DNA of 64,000 bases, from positions 1-64,000 of the forward strand of contig JAKFEY010000020.1 in NCBI GenBank assembly GCA_036675475.1. Direction: 5' to 3'. The notes below the pieces were generated by a model. It did not search any database. It was not told the DNA's origin and was given only the letters and a program-made list of their open reading frames with translations. Position numbers and translations under genes: made by a program. Of this stretch, positions 48,890 to 57,696 are shown piece after piece. Source of the stretch: JALYRV01 sp036675475 (lineage in GTDB: Bacteria; Acidobacteriota; Vicinamibacteria; Vicinamibacterales; SCN-69-37). Within the stretch, counting starts at the first letter, position 1. Each line of letters starts with the position of its first letter.

Positions 48890-51800
48890 CTAATTGAACG
48901 TGTAGCGGAAGCCGAAGCGGATCTGCCACACGTCGCCGAGGCCCGACGTGGGCTCGTACGACTTCGACATCAGGGCGCCGTCGACGACGCGCATGCGATA
49001 GAGCATGCGGCCCTGGCTGTCGACGCTCGCGGTGCTGGCCGGGTTGAGCGGCCGGTTGTCCACGAGACGCTGGCCGACGCCCCACTCGCTGTTGAGCAGG
49101 TTGCCGACGTTGATCATGTCCACGCGGAACTGCAGGCCATGGCGGGCCTTGCCGAGCTCGCGGAAGATGTCCTGCGCCACCGAGAGGTCGGCGCGGGTGA
49201 CCATCGGCAGGAACACGGCGCCGCGCTTGGCGTACTCGCCGCGGTGCTCGCTCAGGTACGGGTCCTGCGCGATGAAGGCGTCCCACGCCGCCGCCTGCTG
49301 CTCGGCCGTGTAGGTGACGCCACCCGACGTGAACGTCTGGAAGTTCATTTCCGACGTGTCGCGGTGGACGTAGATCAGGTCGTTGCTCGTGCCGCCGTCG
49401 CCGTTCATGTCGCCGCCGAAGACGAACGACGTCTGGCCGCCCGTGCGGCGCTCGAGATAGAGCGACACGGTGGTGGCGCCGAAGCTCAGATACTCCTTCG
49501 AGTACGAGATCGCGCCGAACAGGCGATGGCCGGCCATCGCCGCCGCGTAGCCGAGGCCCGGGTTGTTCGGGTCGCCGGCGTGCTGGTTGTTGTTCCACGA
49601 GCCGAAGGCGATCGAACCCGGATCCACCGTGTTCTCGGCCTCGCCGTAGCTGTAGGCCGCCTTGAAGAACAGGCCCTTGTTGAACGTGCGCGTCACCGAC
49701 GCGGCCAGGTTCCACGCGCGGCCGACGTTCTGGTTCTTCATCACGATGTTGTTCGTGATGTTGCAGTTGATGCGCTGCTGCGTGCCCGACACCGTCGGAC
49801 AGTTGTCGGTCGACCAGCGCGGGCGCGCGTCCGCGCCGGCGAACGTCCCGTCTGCATCGTCGAGGTTGGCGTCGATGTAGTAGACGCCGTTGACGTCGCG
49901 GCTGTAGATGAACTCCGCGGTGCCGGTCAGGCCCCAGGGCAGCTTGTGGTCGACCGCGAGGTTCGTTCTCCAGACCTGCGGGAACTTGAAGTCCGGGTCG
50001 GTCACGGCCAGGCCCGTGCTGGTGGCCGGTTCGCCGGTGACCGTCGCGGGCTTGTAGTGATCGGGATTCGGGTTGAACGGGCGCGTGCGCACGCGGTCGA
50101 TCGACTCGAAGCCGGTGAGCATGCCGTTCTCGCCAATCTGGTTCGAGATCCAGACGTAGGCGGGCGGGCCCGTGAAGATGCCCGTGCCGCCGCGCAGCTG
50201 CGTGCCGCGCTCTTCGTTGAGCGACCAGTTGAAGCCGACCCGCGGCGACCACAGGATGGCCGCGTCGGGCAGCTTCTCGGTCTGGTACTGCACCGAGGCG
50301 CCCGTCTCGTCGCGGAACGTCAGGGCGTTCGCGATGGGGTTGGCGAAGCCGGTTTCGGCGAAGAACGGCACGTCGATGCGCACGCCGAGCGTGACCGACA
50401 GGTCCGAGCGCGGACGCCAGTCGTCCTGCGCGTACGCGCCGAAGTAGTTCACTTCGAGCGGCTGAACCGGCTTCTCCATGCCCGGGATGTTCGCCCAGCG
50501 CACCTGGAAGCGCCGCAGCTCCACCGGCGACGTCGTCCGGTTCGGGTTGGCGAGGAAGTCGTTCGCGTCGGTGTAGAAGTCGGCGAGCGAGTTATACACG
50601 TAGGCGCTCTGCGAGCCGGGGAAGAACACGTTCTCGGACTCGTAGCGCTGGAACGAGACGCCGCCGACCAGGGAGTGGTTCTCCATGAACTTGGTGACAT
50701 CGTCCTTGATGAACAGCGACTTGTAGCGCAGCTCGTTGTTCGGCGTGAACGGCTCCGAGCCGAACGTCGTGTAGACGGTGCCGCCCTCGAGGATGTCGAC
50801 CATCGGGAACAGGTTCTCGATCGCGCCCCGGCTTTCGTCGTGATAGCTGTAGCTGACGAGCAGGTTGTTCGCGATCGTGTCGCTCCAGATCGAGTTCCAC
50901 TCGCCGGCGCCCGAGCGGATGTTCTCGAGAATCGTGTAGTTCGAGTTCTCGAAGTTCAGGCCGGTCGTGTTCGAGCGGCGCGATCCGAAGCCGAGCGACG
51001 ACGAGTTGGAGACGAGCACGTCGGTGTCGGAATTGAGGTGGTTGTACCGGAACGTGAACTTGTTGTTGTTGTTCAGGTTGTAGTCCGACTTGATCAGGAA
51101 GCGCATCGCCGGCGTTTCGCCCGGATAGTCCTGATAGCCGCCCGTCGTGTAGTTGAAGTTGGTGGCGAGGAATGACGAGAGCGCGTCGAGGTCGGACTTG
51201 AGCACGCGCGTCACCTGGCCGCCGACCGGCTCGCCGCCGTTGTTGGCGCGGAACGTCGTGCCGGGACGCGAGTCGAGCTCGTTCTCGTAGTTGCCGAAGA
51301 AGAACAGCTTGTTCTGGACGATGGGGCCCGAGACCCAGCCGCCGGTGTTGCGGAACGTGAACTCGCCCGGGTTGAACTCGTTCGGGCCGGCTTCGGTGCC
51401 CACGAGGCTGTCGTTGCGCATCTCGTGGAAGAGCATGCCGCGGAACTGGTTCGTGCCGCTGCGCGTGACGCTGTTGACGCCGGCGCCGATGAAGTTGCCC
51501 TGCCGCACGTCGTAGGGCGCGATGTTGACCTGCACCTGTTCGATGGCGTTGAGCGAGATGGGCGCGACACCGGTGCGATCGCCGGGCTGGCCCGCGAGAC
51601 CGAACGAGTTGTTGAACGCCGAGCCGTCGACCGTGATGTTGTTGAGGCGGTTGTCGACGCCGCCAAACTGCATGTTGCCGCCCGACTGGGGCGTGAGACG
51701 CGTGACCGACTCGAGCCGGTTCGAGAGGTTGGGCAGCGTCGAGATTTCCTGCCGCGAGATCTGCGTCGCCGCGCCGGTGCGGTTGGACGAGAACACGGGG

Positions 51801-52198
51801 TCGAGCGTGCCGCTGACGGTCACCGATTCGGTCACCGTGATCGGCGTGACCTTGAACTCGAGGTCCGTGGACACACCGAGGTTGACGGTCACATCGTCTT
51901 TGGTCTGCGGTTCGAACGCCGCGCCGGTGCCCGAGTGGGCGACCGTCACCGAGTACGGGCCGCCGACGCGCATGCCCGGAATCGAGAAGCGGCCGTCAGC
52001 GCGCGACGTGGCTTCGTAGGTCGTGCCCGAGGGCAGGTGGATGGCAATCACGCTGGCGCCTTCGACGGGCTGGCCCTGCGCGTTGACGACCGTGCCGCCG
52101 AGGGCGCCGGTGGTCACGCCCTGCGCTGAAGCGTGAGCCGTCGGCCACACCAAAGCGCAGAACGCGAGAAAACTAAGCGTTCTAACAATGCGATTCAT
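48890..52198 (-). CDS. Oar-like TonB-dependent receptor
   Basis: An 1102-residue outer-membrane receptor. Signal peptide (ending HASA-Q), carboxypeptidase-regulatory-like Ig fold (residues 28-115: GALGGTVVNAQGQPVEGASV), plug domain (~140-260: GGVDNRLNNITVDGSAFNN), and a long beta-barrel rich in aromatic/Asn strands, ending in RFGFRYTFN. Oar-like receptors are abundant in Acidobacteriota and probably import large substrates. The start ATG 52198 has GGAGAAC upstream. A strong terminator follows. TonB is encoded 8 kb away (60229-60942). Confidence 0.93.
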   Translation of the reverse strand: MNRIVRTLSFLAFCALVWPTAHASAQGVTTGALGGTVVNAQGQPVEGASVIAIHLPSGTTYEATSRADGRFSIPGMRVGGPYSVTVAHSGTGAAFEPQTKDDVTVNLGVSTDLEFKVTPITVTESVTVSGTLDPVFSSNRTGAATQISRQEISTLPNLSNRLESVTRLTPQSGGNMQFGGVDNRLNNITVDGSAFNNSFGLAGQPGDRTGVAPISLNAIEQVQVNIAPYDVRQGNFIGAGVNSVTRSGTNQFRGMLFHEMRNDSLVGTEAGPNEFNPGEFTFRNTGGWVSGPIVQNKLFFFGNYENELDSRPGTTFRANNGGEPVGGQVTRVLKSDLDALSSFLATNFNYTTGGYQDYPGETPAMRFLIKSDYNLNNNNKFTFRYNHLNSDTDVLVSNSSSLGFGSRRSNTTGLNFENSNYTILENIRSGAGEWNSIWSDTIANNLLVSYSYHDESRGAIENLFPMVDILEGGTVYTTFGSEPFTPNNELRYKSLFIKDDVTKFMENHSLVGGVSFQRYESENVFFPGSQSAYVYNSLADFYTDANDFLANPNRTTSPVELRRFQVRWANIPGMEKPVQPLEVNYFGAYAQDDWRPRSDLSVTLGVRIDVPFFAETGFANPIANALTFRDETGASVQYQTEKLPDAAILWSPRVGFNWSLNEERGTQLRGGTGIFTGPPAYVWISNQIGENGMLTGFESIDRVRTRPFNPNPDHYKPATVTGEPATSTGLAVTDPDFKFPQVWRTNLAVDHKLPWGLTGTAEFIYSRDVNGVYYIDANLDDADGTFAGADARPRWSTDNCPTVSGTQQRINCNITNNIVMKNQNVGRAWNLAASVTRTFNKGLFFKAAYSYGEAENTVDPGSIAFGSWNNNQHAGDPNNPGLGYAAAMAGHRLFGAISYSKEYLSFGATTVSLYLERRTGGQTSFVFGGDMNGDGGTSNDLIYVHRDTSEMNFQTFTSGGVTYTAEQQAAAWDAFIAQDPYLSEHRGEYAKRGAVFLPMVTRADLSVAQDIFRELGKARHGLQFRVDMINVGNLLNSEWGVGQRLVDNRPLNPASTASVDSQGRMLYRMRVVDGALMSKSYEPTSGLGDVWQIRFGFRYTFN

Positions 52199-52351
52199 TT
52201 GTTCTCCAACTGGGACGGATAGGTTCGTGCGCCAAGGATTCTCTCATTTCACACGGATGCGCAAAAGTACTTTAGCGGCGCGACGCCGGCGCGACGGCCG
52301 CGAGGAATCGCGCCGCGGAGCTGTTAGCTGTGCAGTAAGTCTTTTGCTGTG

Positions 52352-52380
52352 TTGGAGTTAGCCCTGTATACCGCTATCCT
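52352..52380 (+). promoter_or_regulatory. Sigma-70-like promoter for M15-like gene
   Basis: TTGGAG (52352-52357) and TATCCT (52375-52380) are separated by 17 bp, 10 nt before the ATG at 52391. This would give a transcript with almost no leader. Confidence 0.45.
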
Positions 52381-52390
52381 GTTAACACCG

Positions 52391-53188
52391 ATGAGAATGC
52401 GCACCTTTCCGCGTGCCGTGCTGGTGCTTGCCCTGGTGGCGGCGCCGTCGGCCGCATTCGCCGATCCGGACGACGCCTTCGTCGACGCGCTGCAGTCGAT
52501 GATGGCGGAGCTTCGTCCCGAGAGCCGGCGCGACGCCCGCACGATCAAGGCCGCGTACGGCCCGATGGTGTCGCGCGCGATGTTCGACGACCGCGGCGAT
52601 CTCGAAAGCGCGCTGGAGCAGGAAGAGCTCGCGCTGATTCCGGATCACGGCGCCCATCTCAACATCGACCTGCGCCTCGACGGCAAACATCCAATCGCGG
52701 AAAAGGATCTGCGCAACCAGGCGCTCTATCTGGGCGCGCGTCCCGCCACGCTCGGACTGCTGTACGAGATTGCGTCGCGCGTGCCGTCGGGGCCGATCGA
52801 GATCACGAGCCTCGTGCGGCACGAGCAGTATCAGCGCGCGCTCGGCGCGTCCAACGGCAACGCGCGCACGAGCGTGCCGACCCACGCCATGGGCTTTGCG
52901 TTCGATATCGCGCTGGTGAACACGCCGCTCGCGCGCGTGTATGAGATTCGCGACGTGCTGCGCGCGATGCGCGACGCCGGCCTGATCTATTTCATTGGCG
53001 AAACGCAGCAGCTCGTGTTCCACGTCGTGCCGCGCCCGGCGGCCCTCGGCTACTACGAGGCGCTGCACCTGGTGTGGCTCCACGCGCCGATGCCGGTTGT
53101 GCCCGAGCCGGACGTGGCCGCGCTGATGCGCCGCGCGGTGCCGCCGCCGCCGACGGTGGAGCTCTCGTGGTGGCAGCGGCTGTTCTAG
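52391..53188 (+). CDS. M15-like (DUF5715-type) exported protein
   Basis: A 265-residue protein with a signal peptide ending near AFA-DPDD. PTHAMGFAFDIAL matches the SxHxxGxAxD zinc motif of D,D-peptidases, and FHVVP near the C-terminus supplies a third His. It may trim peptidoglycan peptides in the periplasm. The name DUF5715 is from similarity of the central ITSLVRHEQYQ block and is less certain. ATG 52391 was chosen; ATG 52397 is possible. Confidence 0.7.
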   Translation: MRMRTFPRAVLVLALVAAPSAAFADPDDAFVDALQSMMAELRPESRRDARTIKAAYGPMVSRAMFDDRGDLESALEQEELALIPDHGAHLNIDLRLDGKHPIAEKDLRNQALYLGARPATLGLLYEIASRVPSGPIEITSLVRHEQYQRALGASNGNARTSVPTHAMGFAFDIALVNTPLARVYEIRDVLRAMRDAGLIYFIGETQQLVFHVVPRPAALGYYEALHLVWLHAPMPVVPEPDVAALMRRAVPPPPTVELSWWQRLF

Positions 53189-53194
53189 TCCGCC

Positions 53195-53620
53195 TCAGTA
53201 GCCCGGCTTCGCCTTCAGCACGCCAAGCTGAATCAGCAGGAACGTAAAGTCGTAGTAGCGCCGCTCGTGCGCAATTTTTCCGTCGCGCATCGTGAACAGC
53301 CGCACGCCCTGAATCGTGAAGCGCTTCCCCGAGCCGGCAAGCCCCATGAACTCGCCTTCGTGCGTGGCGCTCGCCGAAAACGGCTGCGCCACGCGGTCGC
53401 CGTCAATCAGCAGGTCGTCGGCCTGGAAATCCCAGTCGGGAAAGATGTCGAAGAGGGTGGTGTACGACACCGCGATCGCGCGGTCGCCGCTCACCGTGCC
53501 GAAAATGGGGCTCACCAGCGCGCCGCCCGGCGCGTGCCCCGCGGCCAGGGCCGCCGCGTCGCGGTTGCGCCAGTGTGGCTCCTGCTCCCGGAAGAACGCG
53601 CGGATCTGGTCTGGGCTCAT
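53195..53620 (-). CDS. SnoaL-like NTF2-fold protein
   Basis: A 141-residue protein of the SnoaL/NTF2 ester-cyclase-like family: FFREQEPHWRNRDAAALAAGH, then FDIFPDWDFQADDLLIDGDRVA and FTMRDGKIAHERRYYD. These small cone-shaped proteins bind or convert hydrophobic molecules; the ligand here is unknown. It lies convergent to the M15-like gene with 6 bp between stops. Confidence 0.85.
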   Translation of the reverse strand: MSPDQIRAFFREQEPHWRNRDAAALAAGHAPGGALVSPIFGTVSGDRAIAVSYTTLFDIFPDWDFQADDLLIDGDRVAQPFSASATHEGEFMGLAGSGKRFTIQGVRLFTMRDGKIAHERRYYDFTFLLIQLGVLKAKPGY

Positions 53621-53639
53621 GGCGGCATCCTAGCGCCAA

Positions 53640-53981
53640 TCACCCTTTGACGGTGAACCCCTTCTTTCGGAGCAGGTCGCGCAGGCGATCGCGCTGATCC
53701 CCCTGCAGCTCGATGGTGTCGTCGGCCACCGCGCCGCCGATGCCGCACGCCTTCTTCAACTCCGTGCAGAGACCCTTCAGGAAGGCGGCGTTGTTGGGCA
53801 GATCGTAAATGACCGTCACGATCTTGCCGCCGCGTCCCGACTTCTCCATGCGCAGCTTCGCGACGATCCTGTCGGGCACCGCCTCGGATGCCTTGCGGCT
53901 GCTGCACTGGCAGTTGTCGATCGGCCACCCGCACGTGGGACACGTGCGGCCCCTGTCGGTGGAATAGACGAGACGGGTCAT
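53640..53981 (-). CDS. SUI1/YciH-type translation initiation factor
   Basis: A 113-residue protein with the SUI1/eIF1 fold: KIVTVIYDLPNNAAFLKGLCTELKKACGIGGAV and ELQGDQRDRLRDLLRKKGF are characteristic. Its N-terminus adds a Cys cluster (CPTCGWPIDNCQC) that may bind zinc. Bacterial YciH proteins have a minor role in translation fidelity. ATG 53981 is the family-typical start. Confidence 0.9.
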   Translation of the reverse strand: MTRLVYSTDRGRTCPTCGWPIDNCQCSSRKASEAVPDRIVAKLRMEKSGRGGKIVTVIYDLPNNAAFLKGLCTELKKACGIGGAVADDTIELQGDQRDRLRDLLRKKGFTVKG

Positions 53982-54048
53982 CGCTTCACCACCCCAACGA
54001 TACCCCGGGTCTGGAAGTTGCAACTCCACCGGCGGAGGACAAATAAAA

Positions 54049-54627
54049 ATGAAGAGGTTGACTCAGACGACGCTGGCCCTCGTGGCGGCGGCGTCCATCG
54101 CCGCATGCGCGGGCGACAATAATTCAAGGGCCGATGACGCAGCGGCCGGAGCCACGGGCACGACCGGCACCGCCGGCACGTCCACCGATCTCGATCGCAG
54201 CTGGATCAACGATCAGCTGGAAGACGGCGATCAGGAAGTCAGGCTCGGCCGGCTGGCGCAGGAGCGCGGCGCCGACGCCGACGTGCGCGCGTTCGGCGCG
54301 ATGATGGTCGAAAAGCACACCATGGCGGGCACGGAACTGAAGCGCATCGCGAACCGGCACAACCTGCCGGCCGAGGACAACGCCGCCAGGGACGACGACG
54401 ACGAGTTCGAGCGTCTGTCGAAGCTGTCGGGCGCCGAGTTCGACCGCGCGTACCTCGATCTGATGGTCGACGAGCACGAGGATGCCATCGACGACCTTCA
54501 GGAGAAGGCGAACAACAACGATGAGCACGCGGACGTGAAAGAATGGGCGACCAGGACGCTGCCGGAAGTGCGGCAGCATCTCGAGCGCGCCCGGACGCTT
54601 CGCGAGCGACTCGATCGGACCAACTAG
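54049..54627 (+). CDS. DUF4142 lipoprotein
   Basis: A 192-residue protein with lipobox IAAC, a Thr/Gly/Ala-rich linker, then a DUF4142 four-helix domain (EVRLGRLAQERGADADVRAFGAMMVEKHTMAG; DLMVDEHEDAIDDLQE). The fold resembles ferritin-like bundles without the full metal site. The function is unknown. It is followed by a small gene after 17 bp. Confidence 0.88.
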   Translation: MKRLTQTTLALVAAASIAACAGDNNSRADDAAAGATGTTGTAGTSTDLDRSWINDQLEDGDQEVRLGRLAQERGADADVRAFGAMMVEKHTMAGTELKRIANRHNLPAEDNAARDDDDEFERLSKLSGAEFDRAYLDLMVDEHEDAIDDLQEKANNNDEHADVKEWATRTLPEVRQHLERARTLRERLDRTN

Positions 54628-54644
54628 GAGCTGGCCCCACACGC

Positions 54645-55049
54645 ATGCAGGATCGGGAAGACACCACGCCGGGGGTTGCCAGACTGGCCGAGCTCCGGCC
54701 GGCGCTGCTCGACCTGCACAAGACACTGCTCGACTGGGAACGTGCCGCCTACGAGCGCGAGCACGGCCGCCAGTCGAGCGGTGAGTTGCTGCGGCTGCTG
54801 CTCGAACATCCCCAGTTCGAGTGGCTCCGCGCCATCTCGGCGCTCGTCGTCCGCATCGACGAGGAGCTCGAGGCCGACGCGTCGCCGCCGTCGGAATTCC
54901 AGGCGCTGATTGACGCCGTGCGCGCGACCGTGGGCGAGCGCGACGCGCTGTCGACCTTCGGCCGGCAGTACGAAGCCGCGCTGCAGGACAGCCCCGACGC
55001 CGTGTTCGCGCATCGCCGCGTGATGGCGGCGCTCACGCGCCGCCTCTAG
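54645..55049 (+). CDS. Small helical hypothetical protein
   Basis: A 134-residue protein that appears all-helical and lacks a signal peptide; GGAG lies about 14 nt before ATG 54645. The segment ELRPALLDLHKTLLDWERAAYE is typical of small uncharacterised proteins in this phylum, but I know no family name. It probably shares a transcript with the DUF4142 gene. Confidence 0.7.
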   Translation: MQDREDTTPGVARLAELRPALLDLHKTLLDWERAAYEREHGRQSSGELLRLLLEHPQFEWLRAISALVVRIDEELEADASPPSEFQALIDAVRATVGERDALSTFGRQYEAALQDSPDAVFAHRRVMAALTRRL

Positions 55050-55071
55050 ACGTCAACGTTGCAACGCGGCG

Positions 55072-55833
55072 TCAGCCCGCCTTCGACTCCATCCAGGCGA
55101 CCACGTCCTGGCGCGTCGCCACGAGCACGCGCGGCGCCATGTCCGGCAGCCGCACGCCCGTGGGCTCCACCATCGTGTTCGTGTCGATGACGATGTCCCC
55201 CTCCTGCAGCGGCCACGGCTGGTGGTGAATGTCGATGTGCAGCAGATGGTTGCTCGGGCTGACGGTGTAGAGGCGATAGCGCTCGGTGAGGAAGTGATCG
55301 AGCGTGCCCGGCTGCGCGTCGAACACGGGGCCCGTCGCGCGATAGCGCGCGTCGAACTCGCCGGCCGGCGGCGTGCCGGCCTCGATCCTCCGGCTGCGAT
55401 AGTGAATCCATCCGTCGCGCGCCTCGACGCTCATCACCGCCGAAAAATACGGCAGGTGCAGCAGCGATCGCGCAAAGCCCACCGCCAGCGGGTTGCCCGC
55501 ATCCAGGCTGAAAAAATAGACGCCCGGCTTGCCGCCGGCGACGACATAGGTGCGGACGTTGAGCTCGGGAAACGCCGACACGAACGGCAGGGCGGGCACG
55601 CCGCGCGGCGCGACGTTGGTCATGCGAAACGGGACGACGCCGAGCCAGGCCTGGCCCTCGAAGACGTCCATCTCGAGGCCGGCCGGCAGCGCGGTGCGCA
55701 GGAGGGTGTGATCGACCGGCCAGTGGAGGAAGGCCAGGTCACGCCACGTCTGCGTCATCAGCCACGGGCCCTCGGGCATCGGCCACGGGCGGTGTTCGGT
55801 GCGTTCCAGCGTCGCGTAATTGAAGTCGTTCAT
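55072..55833 (-). CDS. DUF2071 (YqjF-like) protein
   Basis: A 253-residue protein matching the YqjF/DUF2071 family: WLMTQTWRDLAFLHWPVD, LGVVPFRMTNVAPRGVPALP, ELNVRTYVV and VYFFSLDAGNPLAVGFAR. The fold is a beta barrel-like sheet of unknown function. ATG 55833 lies just before the palindromic element at 55841. There is no signal peptide. Confidence 0.88.
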   Translation of the reverse strand: MNDFNYATLERTEHRPWPMPEGPWLMTQTWRDLAFLHWPVDHTLLRTALPAGLEMDVFEGQAWLGVVPFRMTNVAPRGVPALPFVSAFPELNVRTYVVAGGKPGVYFFSLDAGNPLAVGFARSLLHLPYFSAVMSVEARDGWIHYRSRRIEAGTPPAGEFDARYRATGPVFDAQPGTLDHFLTERYRLYTVSPSNHLLHIDIHHQPWPLQEGDIVIDTNTMVEPTGVRLPDMAPRVLVATRQDVVAWMESKAG

Positions 55834-55840
55834 GTGGCAG

Positions 55841-55861
55841 GCCGGGACTTTCAGTCCCGGC
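55841..55861. repeat. Palindromic element upstream of DUF2071 gene
   Basis: GCCGGGACT-TTC-AGTCCCGGC, 9-bp perfect arms around three bases. Another member of the dispersed family, 7 bp upstream of the DUF2071 start codon. Confidence 0.7.
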
Positions 55862-55917
55862 GATCTCCGCTGCAAGATTCGCCCCGTCTCGCCGCTCGCG
55901 CCGCCGGCCCGTCCCTG

Positions 55918-55923
55918 TACAAT
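55918..55923 (+). promoter_or_regulatory. -10 element before membrane protein/MFS operon
   Basis: TACAAT (preceded by TG) lies 6 nt upstream of the GTG at 55930, implying a leaderless transcript. Confidence 0.5.
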
Positions 55924-55929
55924 CACGCC

Positions 55930-56421
55930 GTGCTGCGAGCGACCATCTGGCTGTCGGTGCTGGCGTGGGCGTCGGCCGAAGTGCTGCGGCGCGCCGGCGC
56001 CGACCGGCGCGACGCCGCGCGCGCCATGTACACGGCGGGCGTGCTGCTGCTCATGGGCCACACGGTTGCGGCCTTTCAGCTGCATCACGCCTGGAGCCAC
56101 GGCGCGGCGTGGGAGGCGACGGCCGCGCGCACCGAGGCGATGACCGGTTTCGCGTCGGGCAGCGGGCTCTATCTCAACTATCTCTTCATCGCGGCCTGGG
56201 CCGCCGATGCCGCCTGGTGGTGGCTGCGGCCGCGCCAGTATCTGCACCGCGCCCGCGCGCTGGATCGTGCCGTGTTCGGCTTCTTCACCTTCATGTTCAT
56301 CAACGGCGCCATCGTCTTCGCGGCCGGGCCGATGCGGATCGCGGGCGCCGCGGCGGTGGCTGCCGCCATCGTGGCCCGCACCGGGCTGCCGGAGCGGCGG
56401 GCAGCGGGAGGCCGCGCATGA
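55930..56421 (+). CDS. Hypothetical membrane protein
   Basis: A 163-residue protein with four or five hydrophobic helices and a conserved-looking LHHAWSHGAAWEATAARTEAMTG between the second and third, with His and acidic residues that may bind a metal. No name is recognised. The start is GTG 55930. The MFS gene starts at an ATGA overlap with this stop. Confidence 0.7.
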   Translation: MLRATIWLSVLAWASAEVLRRAGADRRDAARAMYTAGVLLLMGHTVAAFQLHHAWSHGAAWEATAARTEAMTGFASGSGLYLNYLFIAAWAADAAWWWLRPRQYLHRARALDRAVFGFFTFMFINGAIVFAAGPMRIAGAAAVAAAIVARTGLPERRAAGGRA

Positions 56422-57671
56422 CCGGCGCCATCGCCACCGCGCTCGGCGCCCCGCGCGCGCGGCGCATGTTCTATGGCTGGGTAGTGGTCGGCATGGCGGC
56501 GCTCGCCATGGTGGGCACGCTGCCGGGCCGCACGCAGGGCCTCGGATTGGTCACCGAGCCGCTCATGCGCGACGCCGGTCTGACGCGCATTGCGTTCGCG
56601 CAGATCAATCTCGTGGCGACGCTCGCCGGCGCGCTCTTCTGCATCGGCATCGGGCGCCTGATCGATCGCCGCGGCTCCCGCCTGGTCTTGACCGTGAACG
56701 CGCTGCTGCTTGGCGCGGTGGTGATCGCGATGAGCCGCGCGTCGGGCCTCGTCGCCATGCTCGTGCTGATCACACTGACGCGCGGGCTCGGGCAGAGCGC
56801 GCTGTCGGTGGTGAGTCTCGCCATGGTGGGCAAGTGGTTTCGCGCGCGCCTCACGCGCGCGATGGCGGTGTATTCGCTGCTCATGAGCATCGGCTTCATG
56901 GCCGCGTTCCCGCTGGTCGGCGCCGTCGTGCTGGCCGCAGGCTGGCGCACGGCGTGGCTGGCGGTCGGCGTCGCGCTCATCGCGGGCCTCGCGCCGCTGG
57001 CATGGTTGCTGGTGCGCTCTGTGCCGGAAGAGATCGGCGACGAGGTCGACGGCGCGCGCCCCGGCGGCGAGGGGGCCTCGACCCTCGAAGGCGCGACGCT
57101 CGGTCAGGCGCTGCGGACGCCGGCCTTCTGGGTCTTTGCGATCGCAAGCGCGCTCTACGGTCTCGTGGCCTCGGGCATCGGCCTCTTCAACGAATCGATT
57201 CTCGCCGAGCGCGGCTTCGCGCCCGGCATCTATCACCAGGCGCTCGCGGTCACCGCCATGACGGCGCTGGCCGGCAACTTCCTCTCGGGCGCGCTCGCCG
57301 ATCGCGTGTCGCTGCGCGCGCAGCTGCTCGTCGCCCTGGTCATGCTGGCCGCGGGCCTCGCGGCGCTGCCGCACGTGAGCACGACCGCCCACGTCATGGC
57401 GCAGGCCGTGGCCATGGGCCTGGCCGGCGGCTTCGTCATCGTCGTCTTCTTCAGTTTCTGGGGACGCGCGTACGGCCAGGCGCACCTCGGGCGCATCCAG
57501 GGCGCCGCGCAGGCGATGACGGTGGTGGCGTCGGCCGTCGGTCCGCTGCTGTTCGCGTGGGGCCACGCGCTGACCGGCACCTACGCCGCGGGCTTCTATC
57601 TGCTCTCGGGACTCGTCGTCATCATGGCCATCGCTGCCGCGACGGTCAGGATCCGGAATCTCGCCACGTAG
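56418..57671 (+). CDS. Major facilitator superfamily transporter
   Basis: A 417-residue transporter with 12 predicted helices in two halves. The N-terminal FYGWVVVGMAALAMVGTLPGRTQGLGLVTEPLM is of the oxalate/formate antiporter-like (OFA) group, and GRLIDRRGSRLVLTV is the loop 2-3 motif A. The substrate is unknown. It overlaps the upstream membrane gene by 4 bp and is followed after 25 bp by the spermidine-synthase-like gene. Confidence 0.9.
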   Translation: MTGAIATALGAPRARRMFYGWVVVGMAALAMVGTLPGRTQGLGLVTEPLMRDAGLTRIAFAQINLVATLAGALFCIGIGRLIDRRGSRLVLTVNALLLGAVVIAMSRASGLVAMLVLITLTRGLGQSALSVVSLAMVGKWFRARLTRAMAVYSLLMSIGFMAAFPLVGAVVLAAGWRTAWLAVGVALIAGLAPLAWLLVRSVPEEIGDEVDGARPGGEGASTLEGATLGQALRTPAFWVFAIASALYGLVASGIGLFNESILAERGFAPGIYHQALAVTAMTALAGNFLSGALADRVSLRAQLLVALVMLAAGLAALPHVSTTAHVMAQAVAMGLAGGFVIVVFFSFWGRAYGQAHLGRIQGAAQAMTVVASAVGPLLFAWGHALTGTYAAGFYLLSGLVVIMAIAAATVRIRNLAT

Positions 57672-57696
57672 CGTCACGCTATACACTCACGCCTGG

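Noticed and set aside
48023..51175. A 1050-codon plus-strand open frame antisense to the Oar-like receptor and the end of the kinase gene.
   Set aside because: It is Arg/Val/Glu/His-rich with no domain, and is explained by GC-rich codon bias opposite a real gene that has a clear signal peptide, receptor domains and a terminator.
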